Source of the DNA: Pseudoalteromonas sp. EB27
Lineage (GTDB): Bacteria; Pseudomonadota; Gammaproteobacteria; Enterobacterales; Alteromonadaceae
Reading direction: 5' to 3'
Length of the DNA stretch: 64,000 nucleotides
Assembly: GCF_001974875.1 (NCBI RefSeq)
Contig: NZ_MTQD01000021.1
Span: 1-64,000 of the forward strand
Shown here: positions 1 to 8,475 of the stretch, in pieces
Numbering within the stretch: position 1 is the stretch's first letter
Layout: each line of letters opens with the position of its first letter
Translations under genes and position numbers: made by a program
Notes under the pieces: generated by a model
Seen by the model: only the letters and a program-made list of their open reading frames with translations
Told to the model about the DNA's origin: nothing
Databases searched by the model: none

Positions 1-384
1 GTTCAAAAAGTAGCAACTAGTGCAAAAGCTCTAAAAGTGCTTTATTTTCATAAATATAACTTTTTATTGTTACTGCATGTACAAAAATGAGTTAAGTAAA
101 CACACAAACACGTTAAAAGTGTTTTTACTCTAATTCAGTATACGTAATTCTAAACTCCCTGGACGTATTAAAGTGAATATATTGATGAATTTTTACTTGT
201 GTAAGCTGAATAAAAATTTACAAAACCATTTAATTTAATCTGTTATTTGAGTTACCCACTATACAGTGCTAATAAATGGCTAAAACACGTTAGTTTGCTT
301 TTAAACTTTCATAGAAAAACAGGCCATTTTGGTTTAAACTGCGCGCAATTTAATTACATCCATACTCCCTTGGAGGGTAGCGCT
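1..384. other. Region upstream of ybiT
   Basis: No gene is supported here. The sequence is very AT-rich. The ybiT frame stays open upstream to a TTG at 247, but residues encoded from 247 to 384 have no counterpart in YbiT proteins as I know them, so they are read as leader. A GGAGG ribosome-binding site lies at 372-376. Confidence 0.5.
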
Positions 385-1974
385 ATTATTAGTACAGCTA
401 ATGTCACCATGCAATTTGGTGCTAAACCATTATTTGAAAATATCTCAGCAAAATTTGGCGATGGAAACCGTTACGGTTTAATCGGTGCAAATGGTTGTGG
501 TAAATCAACATTTATGAAAATTTTAAGTGGTGAGCTTGAAGCGTCTTCAGGTAATGTTAGTACTGATCCTAATGAACGCGTTGCTAAACTAAACCAAGAC
601 CAGTTTGCCTACGAAGAATACTCAGTAATTGATACTGTGATCATGGGTCACAAAGAGTTGTGGAAAATTAAACAAGAACGCGACCGTATTTACTCTTTAC
701 CAGAAATGAGTGAAGACGACGGTATGAAAGTAGCCGATCTTGAAACTGAATTTGCCGAAATGGATGGTTACTCTGCTGAATCTAAAGCAGGCGAGCTTTT
801 ATTAGGCGTAGGTATTGGTACGGATCAACACTTTGGCCCAATGTCAGAAATTGCACCTGGTTTTAAACTGCGTGTGCTACTTGCTCAAGTATTGTTCTCA
901 GACCCAGACATTATGCTACTGGATGAGCCTACCAATAACTTGGATATTTACACCATCAAGTGGTTAGAAGACGTGTTAAACCAACGCGACTGTACCATGA
1001 TAATCATCTCGCATGACCGTCACTTTTTAAACTCTGTGTGTACTCACATGGCCGATATTGACTACGGCGAGCTACGTATTTACTCAGGTAACTACGACGA
1101 ATACATGTTTGCAGCAACGCAAGCACGTGAGCAGCTACTTAGCGAAAACGCGAAGAAGAAAAACCAAATTGCTGAACTTCAACAGTTTGTATCACGTTTC
1201 TCTGCTAACGCATCTAAAGCTAAGCAAGCAACATCGCGCGCTAAACGTATCGACAAAATTCAGTTAGACGAAGTTAAAGCCTCTTCACGTCAAACGCCGT
1301 TTATTCGTTTCGACCAAGAAAAGCAGTTATTCAGAAACGCGCTTGAAATGAATAACCTAACGCAAGGTTTTGACGACAACACGTTGTTTTCTGGACTTGA
1401 AGGTTTAGTAGAAGTTGGCGAGCGTATTGCTATTATTGGTGAAAATGGTGTTGGTAAAACAACATTACTTAATACATTAGCAGGGCGCTTAGCTCCTAAA
1501 GCCGGTGAGTTTAAGTTTTCTGAAAACGCGAACATTGGTTACTACGCGCAAGATCACGCAGATGAGTTTGCAACCGACATGAACTTGTTTCAGTGGATGG
1601 AACAGTGGCAACAAGAAGGCGACGACGAACAAGTGGTTCGCAGTTTTTTAGGTCGTATGTTGTTCTCTCAAAACGATATTAAAAAGTCAGTTAAAGTAAT
1701 TTCAGGTGGTGAGCAAGGTCGCATGCTGTTTGGTAAAATTATGATGCATAAACCAAACATATTGTTAATGGATGAGCCAACTAACCACATGGATATGGAA
1801 TCTATTGAAGCGCTTAACTTAGCACTTGAAGCCTACGAAGGTACATTAATGTTTGTATCGCACGATCGTCAATTTGTATCATCGGTAGCTACCCGTATTT
1901 GGGAAGTTAAAGATGGTAAAATTATTGACTTTAGAGGCAACTACGCAGAATACCTAGCGAGTAAAGAAGCTTAA
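385..1974 (+). CDS. ybiT: ABC-F family ATPase YbiT
   Basis: Soluble duplicated ABC ATPase of the ABC-F family, members of which act on the ribosome as translation factors; the exact role of YbiT is poorly defined. Seen: first Walker A GANGCGKST near residues 34-42, a degenerate first signature (PGFKLRVLLAQ) typical of YbiT, Walker B LLDEPTNNLD, a charged linker, then a second Walker A GENGVGKTT, signature ISGGEQGRM and LLMDEPTNHMD. Start: the N-terminus ISTANVTMQFG aligns with the MLVSSNVTMQFG start of E. coli YbiT only if translation begins at ATT 385, 8 bases after GGAGG (372-376). That gives 529 aa against about 530 in E. coli. Conventional starts are TTG 247 (too long) and ATG 412 (loses the first strand). 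Confidence 0.9.
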   Translation: MISTANVTMQFGAKPLFENISAKFGDGNRYGLIGANGCGKSTFMKILSGELEASSGNVSTDPNERVAKLNQDQFAYEEYSVIDTVIMGHKELWKIKQERDRIYSLPEMSEDDGMKVADLETEFAEMDGYSAESKAGELLLGVGIGTDQHFGPMSEIAPGFKLRVLLAQVLFSDPDIMLLDEPTNNLDIYTIKWLEDVLNQRDCTMIIISHDRHFLNSVCTHMADIDYGELRIYSGNYDEYMFAATQAREQLLSENAKKKNQIAELQQFVSRFSANASKAKQATSRAKRIDKIQLDEVKASSRQTPFIRFDQEKQLFRNALEMNNLTQGFDDNTLFSGLEGLVEVGERIAIIGENGVGKTTLLNTLAGRLAPKAGEFKFSENANIGYYAQDHADEFATDMNLFQWMEQWQQEGDDEQVVRSFLGRMLFSQNDIKKSVKVISGGEQGRMLFGKIMMHKPNILLMDEPTNHMDMESIEALNLALEAYEGTLMFVSHDRQFVSSVATRIWEVKDGKIIDFRGNYAEYLASKEA

Positions 1975-1997
1975 TTAGCTATTTACCCGTTAACCCT

Positions 1998-2028
1998 AAA
2001 AAGCCATGTTAAAACATGGCTTTTTTTG
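1998..2028 (+). terminator. Rho-independent terminator after ybiT
   Basis: Perfect stem AAGCCATGTT / AACATGGCTT followed by seven T residues, 24 bases after the ybiT stop. Confidence 0.9.
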
Positions 2029-2135
2029 TTTTTGTGGCTTTGTATTAGTCGCAATTAATATGGCTTTGGGTATAATACCCGGCTTAAACAGGACATAAGT
2101 CCGCTATTTTGAAAATACATTACTGAGGAGTATTT

Positions 2136-2618
2136 ATGACTGTTGGCATTATTATGGGTTCTAAATCAGATTGGCCAACCATGGAACATGCAGCACTTAT
2201 GCTAGAGCATTTTGGCATTAAGTACGAAACTAAAGTCGTGTCTGCACACCGCACTCCTCAATTACTTGCTGATTATGCAAGTTCAGCCGCAGAACGCGGG
2301 ATTAAAGTTATTATTGCAGGCGCTGGCGGCGCTGCGCATTTACCGGGTATGGCTGCTGCTTTTACGTCGCTTCCTGTACTGGGCGTGCCTGTAAAATCAA
2401 AAGCATTAAATGGTGTTGATTCACTTTTATCTATTTGCCAAATGCCTAAAGGCGTTGCAGTGGGCACACTTGCAATTGGTGAGCCGGGCGCAGCAAACGC
2501 AGGTTTACTAGCCGCGCAAATTTTAGGGTGTCAAAATCCAGAAATTTTTGCAAAAATTGAAGCGTTTCGTAAAGCTCAAACCGACACTATATTAGCTAAT
2601 CCAAACCCTGCAGAGTAA
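2136..2618 (+). CDS. purE: N5-carboxyaminoimidazole ribonucleotide mutase PurE
   Basis: Class I PurE, which converts N5-CAIR to CAIR in de novo purine synthesis in the cytoplasm. Seen: 160 aa, the normal length for the bacterial mutase; N-terminal GIIMGSKSDWPTM; SAHRTP substrate loop near residues 41-46; AGAGGAAHLPGM glycine-rich loop near residue 70. The ATG at 2136 follows GAGGAG with good spacing. The gene lies 2 bases upstream of purK, so the pair is one operon. A GGAC-ATAA-GTCC mini-hairpin lies in the leader (2092-2103). No PurR-type operator was recognised. Confidence 0.97.
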   Translation: MTVGIIMGSKSDWPTMEHAALMLEHFGIKYETKVVSAHRTPQLLADYASSAAERGIKVIIAGAGGAAHLPGMAAAFTSLPVLGVPVKSKALNGVDSLLSICQMPKGVAVGTLAIGEPGAANAGLLAAQILGCQNPEIFAKIEAFRKAQTDTILANPNPAE

Positions 2619-2620
2619 TA

Positions 2621-3772
2621 ATGAATATTTTAATATTAGGTGCAGGGCAACTTGCACGTATGATGAGCCTTGCAGGCGCGCCGCTTAATTTAAACGTAGT
2701 GGCGTATGATGTAGGCAGCAAGCAAATTATGCACCCGCTAACTGGTGAGGTTTATAGCACGTCACTTGAGCAAGCAATATCGAACGCTGATGCCATTACT
2801 GCAGAGTTTGAGCACATTCCTGATGATGTACTAACACTTTGCTGTAACAGCAATAAATTTTACCCAGGTAAGGCCGCTATTAAAACCGGTGGCGATCGCT
2901 CGCTTGAAAAAGCATTGCTTGATAAAACAAACGTAACCTGTGCGCCATATCAATTAATTACTGAAAAAGCGCACCTTGAACACGCTGTTAAAACCCTAGG
3001 TAAGCCACTTGTTATTAAAACATGCCAAGCGGGTTATGACGGGAAAGGCCAATGGCGTTTAAAATCGGATAATCAAATAGACGAAATTTGGTCACAAATG
3101 GCTGATTTTATTGCATCAGGTAAGAAGCTTTCGCCACATACAATTATTGCTGAAAAAATGATCCCGTTTGATCGTGAAGTATCTATTATTGGTGCGCGCG
3201 ATAAACACGGTAATGTTGCTATTTATCCGCTAACAGAAAACGAGCACACTAATGGTGTATTAACGCTTTCTATTGCCGGTAAAAATAATCAAAGTGTTGA
3301 AGCTCAAGCAAACGATGCCTTTACAAAAATAGCAAACGAGCTTAACTATGTTGGCGTATTAGCAATTGAGTTTTTTGATGTACAAGGTACGTTACTCGTT
3401 AACGAAATTGCCCCGCGTGTACACAACTCAGGCCACTGGACGCAACAAGGCTGCCATAGCTCACAGTTTGAAAACCACATGCGTGCTGTTGCAGGTTTAC
3501 CGCTTGGTAATACAGAACTTAAACACATTACCGCGATGATAAACGTACTAGGGCAACCTAGTATTCCAGCTGACGTACTAAAATACGCAGATGTAACTAG
3601 CCACTGGTACGGTAAAACTGCAAAACCAGGTCGTAAAATGGGCCATATAAACGTATCGGCCAGCAGCATAAATGACCTAGCAGATAAATTAGGTGAGCTT
3701 ACTGAATATTTACCTGAGCAAGACTACCCAGGTATTTTAAAAGCGGCAGCAAATTTAATACTAAGCCAATAA
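2621..3772 (+). CDS. purK: N5-carboxyaminoimidazole ribonucleotide synthase PurK
   Basis: ATP-grasp enzyme that carboxylates AIR to N5-CAIR using ATP and bicarbonate, supplying PurE. Seen: N-terminal nucleotide-fold motif ILGAGQLARMM; TAEFEHIP near residue 60; central ATP-grasp core with KTCQAGYDGKGQW; metal/ATP-binding NEIAPRVHNSGHWT near residue 265. At 383 aa it is full length. It is co-transcribed with purE (2-base gap) and followed by a strong terminator. Confidence 0.97.
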   Translation: MNILILGAGQLARMMSLAGAPLNLNVVAYDVGSKQIMHPLTGEVYSTSLEQAISNADAITAEFEHIPDDVLTLCCNSNKFYPGKAAIKTGGDRSLEKALLDKTNVTCAPYQLITEKAHLEHAVKTLGKPLVIKTCQAGYDGKGQWRLKSDNQIDEIWSQMADFIASGKKLSPHTIIAEKMIPFDREVSIIGARDKHGNVAIYPLTENEHTNGVLTLSIAGKNNQSVEAQANDAFTKIANELNYVGVLAIEFFDVQGTLLVNEIAPRVHNSGHWTQQGCHSSQFENHMRAVAGLPLGNTELKHITAMINVLGQPSIPADVLKYADVTSHWYGKTAKPGRKMGHINVSASSINDLADKLGELTEYLPEQDYPGILKAAANLILSQ

Positions 3773-3798
3773 TTTCTAATTATAGAATTAATTTGTTA

Positions 3799-3824
3799 AT
3801 ACCGGCTTGAGCCGGTATTTTTTT
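3799..3824 (+). terminator. Terminator of the purEK operon
   Basis: Stem AATACCGGC / GCCGGTATT with a short loop and a run of seven T residues, 27 bases after the purK stop. Confidence 0.9.
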
Positions 3825-3891
3825 GTCATAAAAAAAGCTTTTGAATATGTAATACTGTTAAAGTCTAATTTTAAATTTGTGAAGTAAAACA

Positions 3892-5055
3892 ATGAAACTA
3901 AAAACAATATATGGCGCGCTAGCCATTGCTACATTATTCAGCTTAAATGCATTTGCATCAGACTCTCTTCGTGTTGCTACTTTTAATGTAAGTATGGATG
4001 CGACAAATCACACGCCTAAAGGCGAGCAAGTTAAAAGTGATGCTTTAGCTAATGCACTTAAAGCAAACCACCAGCAAATTAAGAACATAGCGGAAATTAT
4101 TCAACGAGTTCGCCCTGATATTATTTTACTTAACGAATTTGATTACATCCCAAAAGAGCAGGGCATTGAATACTTTAATGAGCACTTTTTAAATATAGGT
4201 CAGCAAAAACAAGATGCTATTAACTACCCTTACTCTTACATTGCCCCGGTAAATACTGGGCTTGCCACCGAGTTTGATTTAGATAACGATGGCAAAAAAA
4301 ATGGTGTTATGGGCGATGCACAAGGCTTTGGCTTTTTTGAAGGGCATTACGGTATGGCTATTTTGTCAAAATACCCAATCGATTTTGATAAAGTTAGAAC
4401 CCTTCAAACCTTTAAATATAAAGACATGCCAAATGCACTAATGCCAATGATGCCTAAAACAGGTGAAAACTGGTATAACGCACAAGAATGGCAAGCGCTT
4501 AGACTCAGCTCTAAATCGTTTTGGGATTTACCTATTAACGTAAACGATAAAACCATTCATGTTATTGCATCTCACCCAACACCGCCTGTATTTGACGGTA
4601 AAGAGGATAGAAACGGCAAGCGTAACCACGATGAAGTAAGGCTAATTGCCGATTACGTTTCAAACGCTAAGTATATTTACGATGATAAAGGCGAAAAAGG
4701 CGGTTTAAAAACTTACTCTCGCTTTGTTATTTTAGGTGATTTAAATGCCGCCCCTGAGGGTGATAAAGCCCGTACAAACACCACAGATCAACTACTTAAA
4801 AATCCACTTATTAACGCTCAATTTTTTCCAAAAAGTGAAGGCGCTAAAGAGCAGTATGACGTGCCTTATGCACAAAATTACAGTGCAAATTGGCAAGCGC
4901 GTGTTGATTACGTACTACCCTCAAACTATGGCTTAAAAATTAAGGACGGTGGTGTATTTTGGCCTACTAAAACTAGTAGTGAATATCGTTTAATTAAAGA
5001 TAGAAACGCATCGAGCGATCACCGCATGGTGTGGCTTGATTTAATCGTTGAATAA
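3892..5055 (+). CDS. Secreted endonuclease/exonuclease/phosphatase-fold protein
   Basis: Predicted exported metal-dependent phosphoesterase of the EEP (DNase I-like) superfamily; the substrate is unknown. Seen: Sec signal peptide (first about 22 residues, ending AFAS); early RVATFNVSMD; IILLNEFD with the metal-binding Glu; HYGMAILSKYPI; VIASHPTPP; GDLNAAPEGD; and the terminal SDHRMVWLDL with the catalytic Asp-His. These give the full EEP motif order in 387 aa. It is monocistronic by spacing. Similar proteins from marine bacteria may act on phosphodiesters or nucleic acid, but specificity cannot be read from sequence. Confidence 0.88.
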   Translation: MKLKTIYGALAIATLFSLNAFASDSLRVATFNVSMDATNHTPKGEQVKSDALANALKANHQQIKNIAEIIQRVRPDIILLNEFDYIPKEQGIEYFNEHFLNIGQQKQDAINYPYSYIAPVNTGLATEFDLDNDGKKNGVMGDAQGFGFFEGHYGMAILSKYPIDFDKVRTLQTFKYKDMPNALMPMMPKTGENWYNAQEWQALRLSSKSFWDLPINVNDKTIHVIASHPTPPVFDGKEDRNGKRNHDEVRLIADYVSNAKYIYDDKGEKGGLKTYSRFVILGDLNAAPEGDKARTNTTDQLLKNPLINAQFFPKSEGAKEQYDVPYAQNYSANWQARVDYVLPSNYGLKIKDGGVFWPTKTSSEYRLIKDRNASSDHRMVWLDLIVE

Positions 5056-5187
5056 CGTCCACTAATAAAGGGGGCGTTAGTAAACTGAGCTTTACCCTGT
5101 TTAATGGCTATTTATCTTAAAAAATTGCAATAACTTGAGTGCTTCTGCTTAAATACGGCTTAATTATAATAACCGTATAGAAGCACT

Positions 5188-7692
5188 ATGATTTTTAATC
5201 TTTCTTCATCTAAAACGTTAGTGGCCTTAGCTGTTGCCTCAAGTGTTATGCTTGCAGGTTGTAGCGCTACCGCTAACACCTCTTCAACACAGCAAAGTAC
5301 ATTACCAGCAACTAAAATTGCTGCGGTTGTAAACACGCCAGCAGATATCGGCTCACAAAAAATAACGCTAGAACAAGCAATGGCCGATCCGGATTGGATG
5401 GGTAATCAGCCAGAGGGGGCTTACTGGGCGAGCGATTCGTCTACTATTATTTATGCTCAAAAAGAGCAGGGTAATACACTACGCGATTTATTTAGCCAAT
5501 CGGTTACTAGCCAAACAGCAGAGCAAGTAGCTCTTAATAAACTTCATACTGTGGGTTCAAATAAAGCCGTTTATTCTAAAAATAAAACAATTGCGGCCTA
5601 CACATTTAAAGGCAATGTATTTGTTAAAAACCTAAAAACCGGCGAACTTAAACAAATTACAGCTACATCAGCGGGCGAGTCAAAGCCACAATTTTTAAAT
5701 AATGGCGATTTAGTTTACCGTCAAGGCAATGTATTTTTTAAAGTTGATTTAAAAACAGGCTTAACGAGCGAGCTTGCTAACTTAAAACTTGCTGATGAGC
5801 CAAAAGGTATTGAAGAGCCAAGCACGTATATTGCTAAAGAGCAGCATAAATTGATTAAATTTGTGGCGCTTCAACAAAAAAATAAAAAAGATAAGCAAGC
5901 ACGCAGTGAGCAAATTAATGAACAAAACGATTCAATTGCTAACACAGCTTATTACTTAGGCGAAGGAAATACCGTTGCAGAAGCGCAGCTTTCGCCAAAT
6001 GGTGATGCGCTGTTAGTCGTTGTACAAAAGCAAACAGACTGGCGTGGTGATGGCGATATTATGCCTAACTACATTACAAATGACGCCACTATAGAACCTA
6101 AAAAAGCACGCCGCCGTGTAGCCGACGCTAAAGAAGAAACCTCAAAGCTTGTCTACATCAATTTAACTAACAAAGAGCAAACATCACTTAGCTTTAATAC
6201 CTTACCGGGCTTTGACGAAGATGTTTTAGCCGCAGTTAAAAAAGAAAATTATGCACGTGATGGTAAAACATATAAGTCTAAAAAGGCACCTCGTGGTATC
6301 AACCTTATTATGGACTGGGGTTTTGAGCAAAGCCCAATAGTATGGAACGACGATGGCTCACAAGTAGCTGTCATGCTAGAAGCGTGGGACAACAAAGACC
6401 GCTGGCTTGCAACGGTAGATTTTAAAAACAACAAACTTGTGTCGCAACATCGCCTGCATGACGATGCATGGATTGCTTACGCATTTAACGACTTTGGGTG
6501 GTTACATAACTCAAACACGCTTTATTACCTATCGGAAGAGTCAGGTTACAGCCAGCTTTATAAAAAGCCTGTAAATGGTAGTGCAACCGCGCTAACACAA
6601 GGCCAATTTGAGGTTTCTAACTTAACGCTTACCAGCGACGACAGCGCAATTTATTACAAAGCGAATGTTGAGCATCCAGGGCTTTACGAAATTTACCGTG
6701 TTAACCCGCAAACAGCTAATAGCGAGCAAATTACTGACTTAAATGGCATGACTGACTACACGTTAAGCCCAGATGAAAATAAGTTACTCCTTAAGCACTC
6801 TACAATTACTATGCCTAATGAGCTTTACGTAGCAGATGCCAAAGCAAATACAAAAGCAACGCGCTTAACGCATACTGTGTCGGATGAGTTTTTAGCTAAA
6901 AAGCTAACAGCCCCTAAAATTGTTGCCGTACCATCGAGCCATACTGATCAACCAATATATGCAAAAGTATATTATCCAGCAGATTACGTTGAGGGTGAAG
7001 TAGGCAAAAACCGTAAAGCGGTTATTTTTAACCACGGCGCAGGTTACTTACAAAATTCACACATGGGGTTTTCGGTTTATTTTCGTGAATTTATGTTTCA
7101 TTCATTACTCGCTGATGAAGGTTACATAGTAATGGATATGGATTACCGCGCATCTAAAGGTTACGGGCGTGATTGGCGTACTGCGATTTATCGTCAAATG
7201 GGCACGCCTGAAACACAAGATTTAGCCGATGGCGTTAAATGGATGGCGCAAAATGCCAACGTTGATACCAAAGCCGTAGGCACTTATGGTGGCTCTTACG
7301 GCGGTTTTATGACCTTTATGGCATTGTTTACCGCGCCTGAGTTATTTCAATCGGGTGCGGCACTTAGACCTGTTACCGATTGGGCGCATTACAACACAGG
7401 TTATACGGCTAATATATTAAACCACCCTGATGTTGACCCGATTGCGTATGAGCGCAGCTCGCCAATTTATTATGCTGAGGGTTTAAACAAGCGTTTATTA
7501 ATTAACTCACCAATGGTTGACGATAACGTGTTTTTTCAAGATTCAGTACGTTTAGTGCAGCGCTTAATAGAGCTTCAAAAACAAAACTTTGAAACAGCTA
7601 TATTTCCTGTTGAACCACATGGTTTTGTACAGCCTTCAAGCTGGTTAGACGAATACCGCCGTATTCATAAGTTATTTAAAGAAACACTTTAA
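5188..7692 (+). CDS. S9 family prolyl oligopeptidase-like lipoprotein
   Basis: Serine peptidase of family S9 (DPP IV/acylaminoacyl-peptidase type), probably anchored in the outer membrane or periplasm. Seen: lipoprotein signal with lipobox LAGC near residue 25; a long beta-propeller region (about residues 80-560); C-terminal alpha/beta hydrolase domain with nucleophile GGSYGGFM, the acidic residue in VDDNVFF and the His in PHGFVQ near the end. Length 834 aa fits the family. Single gene; it shares a bidirectional terminator with the convergent rhombosortase gene. Confidence 0.93.
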   Translation: MIFNLSSSKTLVALAVASSVMLAGCSATANTSSTQQSTLPATKIAAVVNTPADIGSQKITLEQAMADPDWMGNQPEGAYWASDSSTIIYAQKEQGNTLRDLFSQSVTSQTAEQVALNKLHTVGSNKAVYSKNKTIAAYTFKGNVFVKNLKTGELKQITATSAGESKPQFLNNGDLVYRQGNVFFKVDLKTGLTSELANLKLADEPKGIEEPSTYIAKEQHKLIKFVALQQKNKKDKQARSEQINEQNDSIANTAYYLGEGNTVAEAQLSPNGDALLVVVQKQTDWRGDGDIMPNYITNDATIEPKKARRRVADAKEETSKLVYINLTNKEQTSLSFNTLPGFDEDVLAAVKKENYARDGKTYKSKKAPRGINLIMDWGFEQSPIVWNDDGSQVAVMLEAWDNKDRWLATVDFKNNKLVSQHRLHDDAWIAYAFNDFGWLHNSNTLYYLSEESGYSQLYKKPVNGSATALTQGQFEVSNLTLTSDDSAIYYKANVEHPGLYEIYRVNPQTANSEQITDLNGMTDYTLSPDENKLLLKHSTITMPNELYVADAKANTKATRLTHTVSDEFLAKKLTAPKIVAVPSSHTDQPIYAKVYYPADYVEGEVGKNRKAVIFNHGAGYLQNSHMGFSVYFREFMFHSLLADEGYIVMDMDYRASKGYGRDWRTAIYRQMGTPETQDLADGVKWMAQNANVDTKAVGTYGGSYGGFMTFMALFTAPELFQSGAALRPVTDWAHYNTGYTANILNHPDVDPIAYERSSPIYYAEGLNKRLLINSPMVDDNVFFQDSVRLVQRLIELQKQNFETAIFPVEPHGFVQPSSWLDEYRRIHKLFKETL

Positions 7693-7717
7693 TCTTTAAC
7701 TCTTAAAGTATAAAAAC

Positions 7718-7758
7718 AAAAACGCCGCATTAGTTTAGTTAACTAATGCGGCGTTTTT
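7718..7758. terminator. Bidirectional terminator
   Basis: Perfect 18-base arms (AAAAACGCCGCATTAGTT and its complement) around a 5-base loop, with A and T runs on both sides. It lies between the convergent S9 peptidase and rhombosortase genes and can serve both. Confidence 0.9.
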
Positions 7759-7781
7759 ATTGGATTGAACACAATCTAACT

Positions 7782-8378
7782 TTATTTTTGCTTTTTAAAG
7801 TTCTTTTTAAAGAGCTCTATAGCCAATGGTATGGCAAGCAGAGTCCCGCCAATAACACCAATTAAATGTGCATCAATAGCTACAGTGGAGTTAATAAGCT
7901 TTCCTATATCAGCATTAGGGCCGCTAAATTGTTCAAACCCTATTTTAATCCATACGCCTATAAATAATAAATAACCTGACTTAAGCCCTACAGTTATATC
8001 TTTAACTGCACCCCAAATAATTACACCATGTAGTAGAGCACTTAATCCGGTATAAATATGAATGCTTGGGCAAAACCAATACACGCCGAGTCCGCACCAC
8101 AGTGCTAGCGCAGTTGTATTAAAAGCGTAGCGAGTAGGTGATGTGTATTCGCCATGTAAAAGCCATATTAATAAAACACCACTGGCATTTAATCCCAAAT
8201 GAGCCCAATTAGCATGAACAAATTGGCTTGAAAAGATTCGCCATAGTTCACCTTCATCAATTAGACTTCGGTTAAATTCAAGTAAATTATTTAAATCAAA
8301 TGCAGCAAAAATGGTACTAAAAAGCAGCAGAATAATAGGCGGTAATATATAACGAGGTTGAATAGGTAAATTAAGCAT
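7782..8378 (-). CDS. rrtA: Rhombosortase (rhomboid-family GlyGly-CTERM peptidase)
   Basis: Intramembrane serine peptidase of the rhombosortase group, which in Vibrio and relatives processes secreted proteins that carry a GlyGly-CTERM tail. Seen: 198 aa; about six hydrophobic segments; HANWAHLGLNASGVLLIWLL as the rhomboid HxxxN region; TGLSALLHG containing the catalytic Ser and the LHG hallmark; and a late DAHLIGVIGG with the catalytic His. This compact form is typical of rhombosortase rather than of larger rhomboids. No protein encoded in the window ends in a recognisable GlyGly-CTERM segment, so its substrates are elsewhere. Confidence 0.85.
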   Translation of the reverse strand: MLNLPIQPRYILPPIILLLFSTIFAAFDLNNLLEFNRSLIDEGELWRIFSSQFVHANWAHLGLNASGVLLIWLLHGEYTSPTRYAFNTTALALWCGLGVYWFCPSIHIYTGLSALLHGVIIWGAVKDITVGLKSGYLLFIGVWIKIGFEQFSGPNADIGKLINSTVAIDAHLIGVIGGTLLAIPLAIELFKKNFKKQK

Positions 8379-8475
8379 TTTATTATATTTTTTTAGTCAA
8401 AATTTTTGCATATTGTGCCCGTTTAACTTTAAGATGCCAAATACAACTACGTAATTAAGTGTTTTTAGTATTTTT

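Noticed and set aside
247..384. N-terminal extension of YbiT from TTG 247
   Set aside because: No homology to YbiT proteins, no ribosome site, and the GGAGG at 372 fits a start at 385.
2092..2135. PurR operator before purE
   Set aside because: No GCAAACGTTTGC-like palindrome; only a small GGAC/GTCC hairpin.
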